A stretch of 64,000 bases of DNA from CAZVJA01 sp964626885 (lineage in GTDB: Bacteria > Planctomycetota > Planctomycetia > Planctomycetales > Planctomycetaceae), in the NCBI GenBank assembly GCA_964626885.1, contig CAZVJA010000001.1, forward strand, positions 1 to 64,000, written 5' to 3'. The notes below the pieces were generated by a model. The model saw only the letters and a list, made by a program, of their open reading frames with translations, did not search any database and was not told the origin of the DNA. The position numbers were made by a program, and so were the translations under genes. Positions 63,221 through 64,000 of this stretch are shown one piece after another. Numbering within the stretch: position 1 is the stretch's first letter; the number at the start of each line of letters is the position of its first letter.

Positions 63221-64000
63221 TTATTTCTTACCCGAAGTTCGCGCTTGGAATTCCGCCCGCTTCAGGATCTCGAAGGCACCTGCGGGGGTCTCGACAAGAT
63301 AAACGAATTCGCTATCGATTACCGATGGATCGCCCGATAGTAGTTCGCCAGAGGCACCGATCGTTGCGGATGTTCCATCTTCCCTGAGAACGACAGCGAA
63401 TTCGGCTTCCCCAGTATCCGCGTCCCACTTTCGAACCGTGCCATCAAAGCTCGCGGAAAGCAACTTGCGCGAATCGGCCTGCCACGCCACGGAAAAGACG
63501 CTAGCGCCATGACCTCGCAATACGTTCTCGGTTGAACCGTCGGCCCCCCAGATCCGAACCGTATTGTCCCAACTGCCGGAAGCAATCCGTTTGCCATCGG
63601 GACTCCACGATACTGTTTGCACGTACCCATCATGTCCCGTGAGAATTTGTCCAGGCGTTCCATCGACATCCCACAAGCGAAGGTTGTTGTCCTCGCAACC
63701 AGTGATGAGCCGTGTTCCATCGGGGCTCCATTCGACGGCACGGACATGACTGGAGAGATCTTCCAGTTCGGCGGCTGCAGAATGATCGAGATTCCAAACA
63801 CGAACCCGACCGTCAAAGCTTCCCGACGCGAATTGTGTTCCCTCGGGATTCCAGGCGACGCAAGTTACTCCGTGACGGTGGAAATTTCGAAAGTCCGTGA
63901 AGGATTTAGTAGCCGGGTCAAATATGGTAGCCACCCGATCGTCTCCGGCGATAGCTAGCTTGTTGCTGTCAGGGCTCCACTTCACGGCGCGAAGCTCGCT
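63221..64000 (-). CDS. WD40 repeat protein (5' end cut by window edge)
   Basis: The C-terminal 259 residues of a WD40 propeller; the frame is open to the window edge and the start is outside. Repeats of about 40 residues are clear: VTCVAWNPEGTQFASGSFDGRVRVWNL, VRAVEWSPDGTRLITGCEDNNLRLWDV, VQTVSWSPDGKRIASGSWDNTVRIWGA and VFSVAWQADSRKLLSASFDG. No catalytic domain is seen in this part; the missing N-terminus could carry one. It ends 60 bp before the PSD1 gene on the same strand and is likely the upstream member of that operon. Confidence 0.9.
   Translation of the reverse strand, partial: SELRAVKWSPDSNKLAIAGDDRVATIFDPATKSFTDFRNFHRHGVTCVAWNPEGTQFASGSFDGRVRVWNLDHSAAAELEDLSSHVRAVEWSPDGTRLITGCEDNNLRLWDVDGTPGQILTGHDGYVQTVSWSPDGKRIASGSWDNTVRIWGADGSTENVLRGHGASVFSVAWQADSRKLLSASFDGTVRKWDADTGEAEFAVVLREDGTSATIGASGELLSGDPSVIDSEFVYLVETPAGAFEILKRAEFQARTSGKK

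Noticed and set aside
1..64000. CRISPR array, rRNA operon, prophage or biosynthetic megagene
   Set aside because: No regularly spaced repeats, no rRNA-like sequence, no phage structural genes and no PKS/NRPS modules were seen on either strand.

Overview
The window comes from a planctomycete (Planctomycetota, most likely order Planctomycetales; I cannot go to genus). The diagnostic genes are two copies of the planctomycete paralogous module (DUF1549/DUF1553 'PSD1' proteins with c-type haem motifs, each followed by a Tat-targeted DUF1501 protein), a TIGR03009-type protein, Tat-exported Gfo/Idh/MocA and aldo/keto reductases, an EF-hand-rich secreted protein, and PQQ-type and WD40 propellers. The DNA is GC-rich and about 90% coding. 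I saw no rRNA, convincing tRNA, CRISPR array, prophage or intact insertion sequence, so this is ordinary chromosome with one transposase remnant.

Layout. 1-7.5 kb (minus strand): a degradative and oxidoreductase block with a Gfo/Idh/MocA oxidoreductase cut by the left edge, a DUF374 acyltransferase, a ceramidase-like protein, an isochorismatase-like hydrolase, a DUF4838 protein and an aldo/keto reductase. 7.5-11.5 kb: mutS and prs, separated by a roughly 280-bp palindromic repeat element. 11.7-18.7 kb: a GH20 hexosaminidase, then (reading on the minus strand from 18.7 kb) a tightly coupled four-gene operon of C39-like peptidase, RimK-type ATP-grasp ligase, GCS2-type glutamate ligase and N-formylglutamate amidohydrolase. 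This looks like a peptide or amide synthesis and trimming system. 19.0-20.5 kb: a leader RNA with mutually exclusive hairpins in front of a one-haem protein, then a BON-domain protein. 20.6-24.7 kb: dnaE and a small divergent gene with an extended -10 promoter and no leader.

24.8-33.4 kb: the first DUF1501/PSD1 pair, a DUF456 membrane protein, a LURP-one-like protein overlapping a methyltransferase gene, and a lipase/thioredoxin pair with overlapping start and stop codons. 33.8-37.8 kb: two tandem membrane-anchored von Willebrand A proteins. 37.8-44.5 kb (minus): an SLC10-type transporter, a lipoprotein with a transglutaminase-like core that lacks the catalytic cysteine, kdsA (the Cys-containing, metal-dependent type), a diacylglycerol-kinase-like enzyme, an enolase-superfamily epimerase and a stand-alone groES. 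44.7-51.1 kb: PQQ-type propellers on either side of hpnH (adenosylhopane synthesis), a TolB-like protein and a sugar epimerase whose 3' end runs into an IS1182-type transposase remnant.

51.4-57.9 kb: a HAD phosphatase, a Gfo/Idh/MocA oxidoreductase, an ExeA-like ATPase, rsmE, a strong promoter with two tandem intrinsic terminators ahead of a second BON protein, a small helical protein, a ComEA-like protein and a TIGR03009-PASTA protein. 58.2-64 kb (minus): the second PSD1 module, ordered WD40, DUF1549/1553, DUF1501, EF-hand, with the WD40 gene cut by the right edge.

The most interesting items are the peptidase/ATP-grasp/GCS2/amidohydrolase operon, the two terminator-bearing RNA leaders (about 19.05 and 55.17 kb), the tandem vWA pair and the palindromic repeat next to mutS.
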